Below are positions 4,338 to 5,368 of a stretch of DNA of 5,368 nucleotides, one piece after another. How positions within the stretch are numbered: position 1 is the first letter of the stretch; every line of letters starts with the position of its first letter. The stretch covers positions 1 to 5,368 of the forward strand of contig JBBRMF010000331.1 in NCBI GenBank assembly GCA_038230975.1. The letters run 5' to 3'. The DNA is from JANXVV01 sp038230975 (GTDB taxonomy: Bacteria; Planctomycetota; Phycisphaerae; Tepidisphaerales; Tepidisphaeraceae). Below the pieces are notes generated by a model. It saw only the letters and a list, made by a program, of their open reading frames with translations, did no database searches and had not been told where the DNA came from. A program made the translations under genes and the position numbers.

Positions 4338-5368
4338 ATGGCCATTACACTTCACGTTCACTGGCATGATGAAAAGCTCTATCTTTGGGGCGAGCGTCCA
4401 ACGAGCGCAGAACCGTTGGCGGATTTGGCGGAACTGCGCGATGCCGTCGGAGACCTGGTTGCCGACGCATTGCTGGCTTCTGTCGCCGTCGAGGCTCGCG
4501 AGAAAATCTGGTTGCCGTTTGACGAGCAGGGGCCGCTGTTCTGCTCGTCGAAGAGTCGACCATCAGAAGGGGACGGCGCGACGGTCATCGTAGGGGAACT
4601 CCGCGCAGTGGAAATCCCCACCCTGGTATTCACTGCTGCCCAGACCATGGATCTGCTGGTATCGCTGCCGACGGAATTGCCATCGGGGTGCGGCGACTCG
4701 GTTCGGTACTGGGCGATTCTGGCCCGATTTGTAATTGACTTGCTGGCGCGGCGACAGGTCGTGCCGCACATGGATGAATCCGAAGAAAGCTACCTGGCCC
4801 GCTGGCGGCCGGTGGTTCAGGATCGGGAAGAGCTGGATTGGCTGGAACACTTCGCGGCGTCCATGCCGTTTTCGTGTCGCGCGATGGTGTCAAAGATCGA
4901 AGGAGAACTGCAGGATCCCGCGCGTCTGGTGGAAAATTTTCTGGCAGCGACGGGCGATGCGCTCGTGCGCCGAAGCGTGGCGGAAGATCATTTTTTCCGG
5001 CAGCCTGCGGAGCGAATCGCGGCGACGACCGCACCGGCCGATACGCGTCCACCCGAAACGCGCTGGTTGGCGGCCTTGCTCGGTGATGAGCCGCGCGTGA
5101 CGGGAACCGATGACGAAAACGCGCGGCTGGCGCATGTCGTTCAAGGCTGGGTCGGTCAGATTGAACCTTCGGCGGCAGCGGCAGCGATGAAACTGGTCTT
5201 CCGCCTGGAGGAACCCGTCGACGATTTGCCGGAAGACGATGCGGTCGTCGAGTCAAAAATCGCCGACGAACAAGAGTTGGATGAATCGAGCGATCAAGCA
5301 TTGGAAGCTGCTTCGGAAATCCCGATCCTCGATGGAATTGCCGCCGACCTCGCGGCTCCGCCCGGCAA
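4338..5368 (+). CDS. SNF2-type helicase, N-terminal SNF2-associated region (cut by window end)
   Basis: 343 codons are visible and the frame is open to the window edge. The features match the N-terminal region that precedes the motor in large bacterial SNF2/HepA-like ATPases (SNF2_assoc, formerly DUF3670): the opening ITLHVHWHDEKLYLWGE (3-19), then SYLARWRPVV (151-160), SMPFSCRAM (175-183), RWLAALLGDE (242-251) and MKLVFRLEEP (284-293). These proteins remodel protein-nucleic acid complexes using ATP; the Walker and DEAH motifs would come after the window. An acidic, low-complexity stretch (about 294-327) follows FRLEEP where I would expect the family to continue directly into its next conserved block. 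The start is secure: an in-frame TGA (4335-4337) touches the ATG, with AGGA at 4330-4333 as a close SD. No gene symbol is warranted. Confidence 0.85.
   Translation, partial: MAITLHVHWHDEKLYLWGERPTSAEPLADLAELRDAVGDLVADALLASVAVEAREKIWLPFDEQGPLFCSSKSRPSEGDGATVIVGELRAVEIPTLVFTAAQTMDLLVSLPTELPSGCGDSVRYWAILARFVIDLLARRQVVPHMDESEESYLARWRPVVQDREELDWLEHFAASMPFSCRAMVSKIEGELQDPARLVENFLAATGDALVRRSVAEDHFFRQPAERIAATTAPADTRPPETRWLAALLGDEPRVTGTDDENARLAHVVQGWVGQIEPSAAAAAMKLVFRLEEPVDDLPEDDAVVESKIADEQELDESSDQALEAASEIPILDGIAADLAAPPG

Noticed and set aside
4630..5301. 223-residue minus-strand frame
   Set aside because: Arg/Pro-rich antisense shadow of the helicase gene, whose own frame has conserved family motifs.
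1..5368. tRNA, rRNA or other known structured RNA genes
   Set aside because: No cloverleaf with a TTCRA arm, no rRNA-like blocks and no riboswitch class recognised on either strand.

Overview
The window is about 5.4 kb of moderately GC-rich bacterial chromosome. It looks like Planctomycetota (Phycisphaerae-like), with Verrucomicrobiota as the main alternative. The reasons are a planctomycete-style pairing of an ECF sigma factor with a membrane-anchored zinc-binding anti-sigma factor, a DinB-like protein of the type common there, and intergenic palindromes of the GTGGCATGGGC...GCCC(A/G)TGCCAC kind whose translation gives the familiar spurious peptide GQDARATS. The lineage is inferred from style, with no marker gene to confirm it.

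Layout. Positions 1-408 hold no gene I can support. They carry two inverted-repeat elements (161-303 and 327-391), the second ending 17 nt beyond the stop of the first operon. Positions 2568 down to 409 (minus strand) form a tight three-gene unit: a DinB-like metal-binding protein, an ECF-type RNA polymerase sigma factor that starts at TTG with its ribosome binding site overlapping the dinB-like stop codon, and a ZAS-type anti-sigma factor with one membrane segment. A divergent intergenic region (2569-2781) has operator-like small palindromes and a leader hairpin. It is followed on the plus strand by an unrecognised small lipoprotein (2782-3267). That gene converges on a minus-strand FUN14-like membrane protein (3280-3873) with only 12 nt between the stop codons.

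Positions 3874-4337 are intergenic and are dominated by a 186-bp composite of nested hairpins (3954-4139). From 4338 to the window end runs the N-terminal 343 codons of an SNF2-type helicase, containing only its N-terminal SNF2-associated region. The helicase motor itself lies beyond the window.

How the genes fit together. The DinB-like, sigma and anti-sigma genes probably form one envelope- or stress-responsive transcription unit: the anti-sigma factor would hold the sigma factor at the membrane until a signal arrives. The lipoprotein and FUN14-like protein are separate single genes of unknown role. The most unusual content is the repeat fraction. The intergenic elements share short modules (GGTAC cores, GTACCGCGA, GTGGCAY ends), and in two elements the inverted copies differ by compensatory changes that keep each local hairpin paired.
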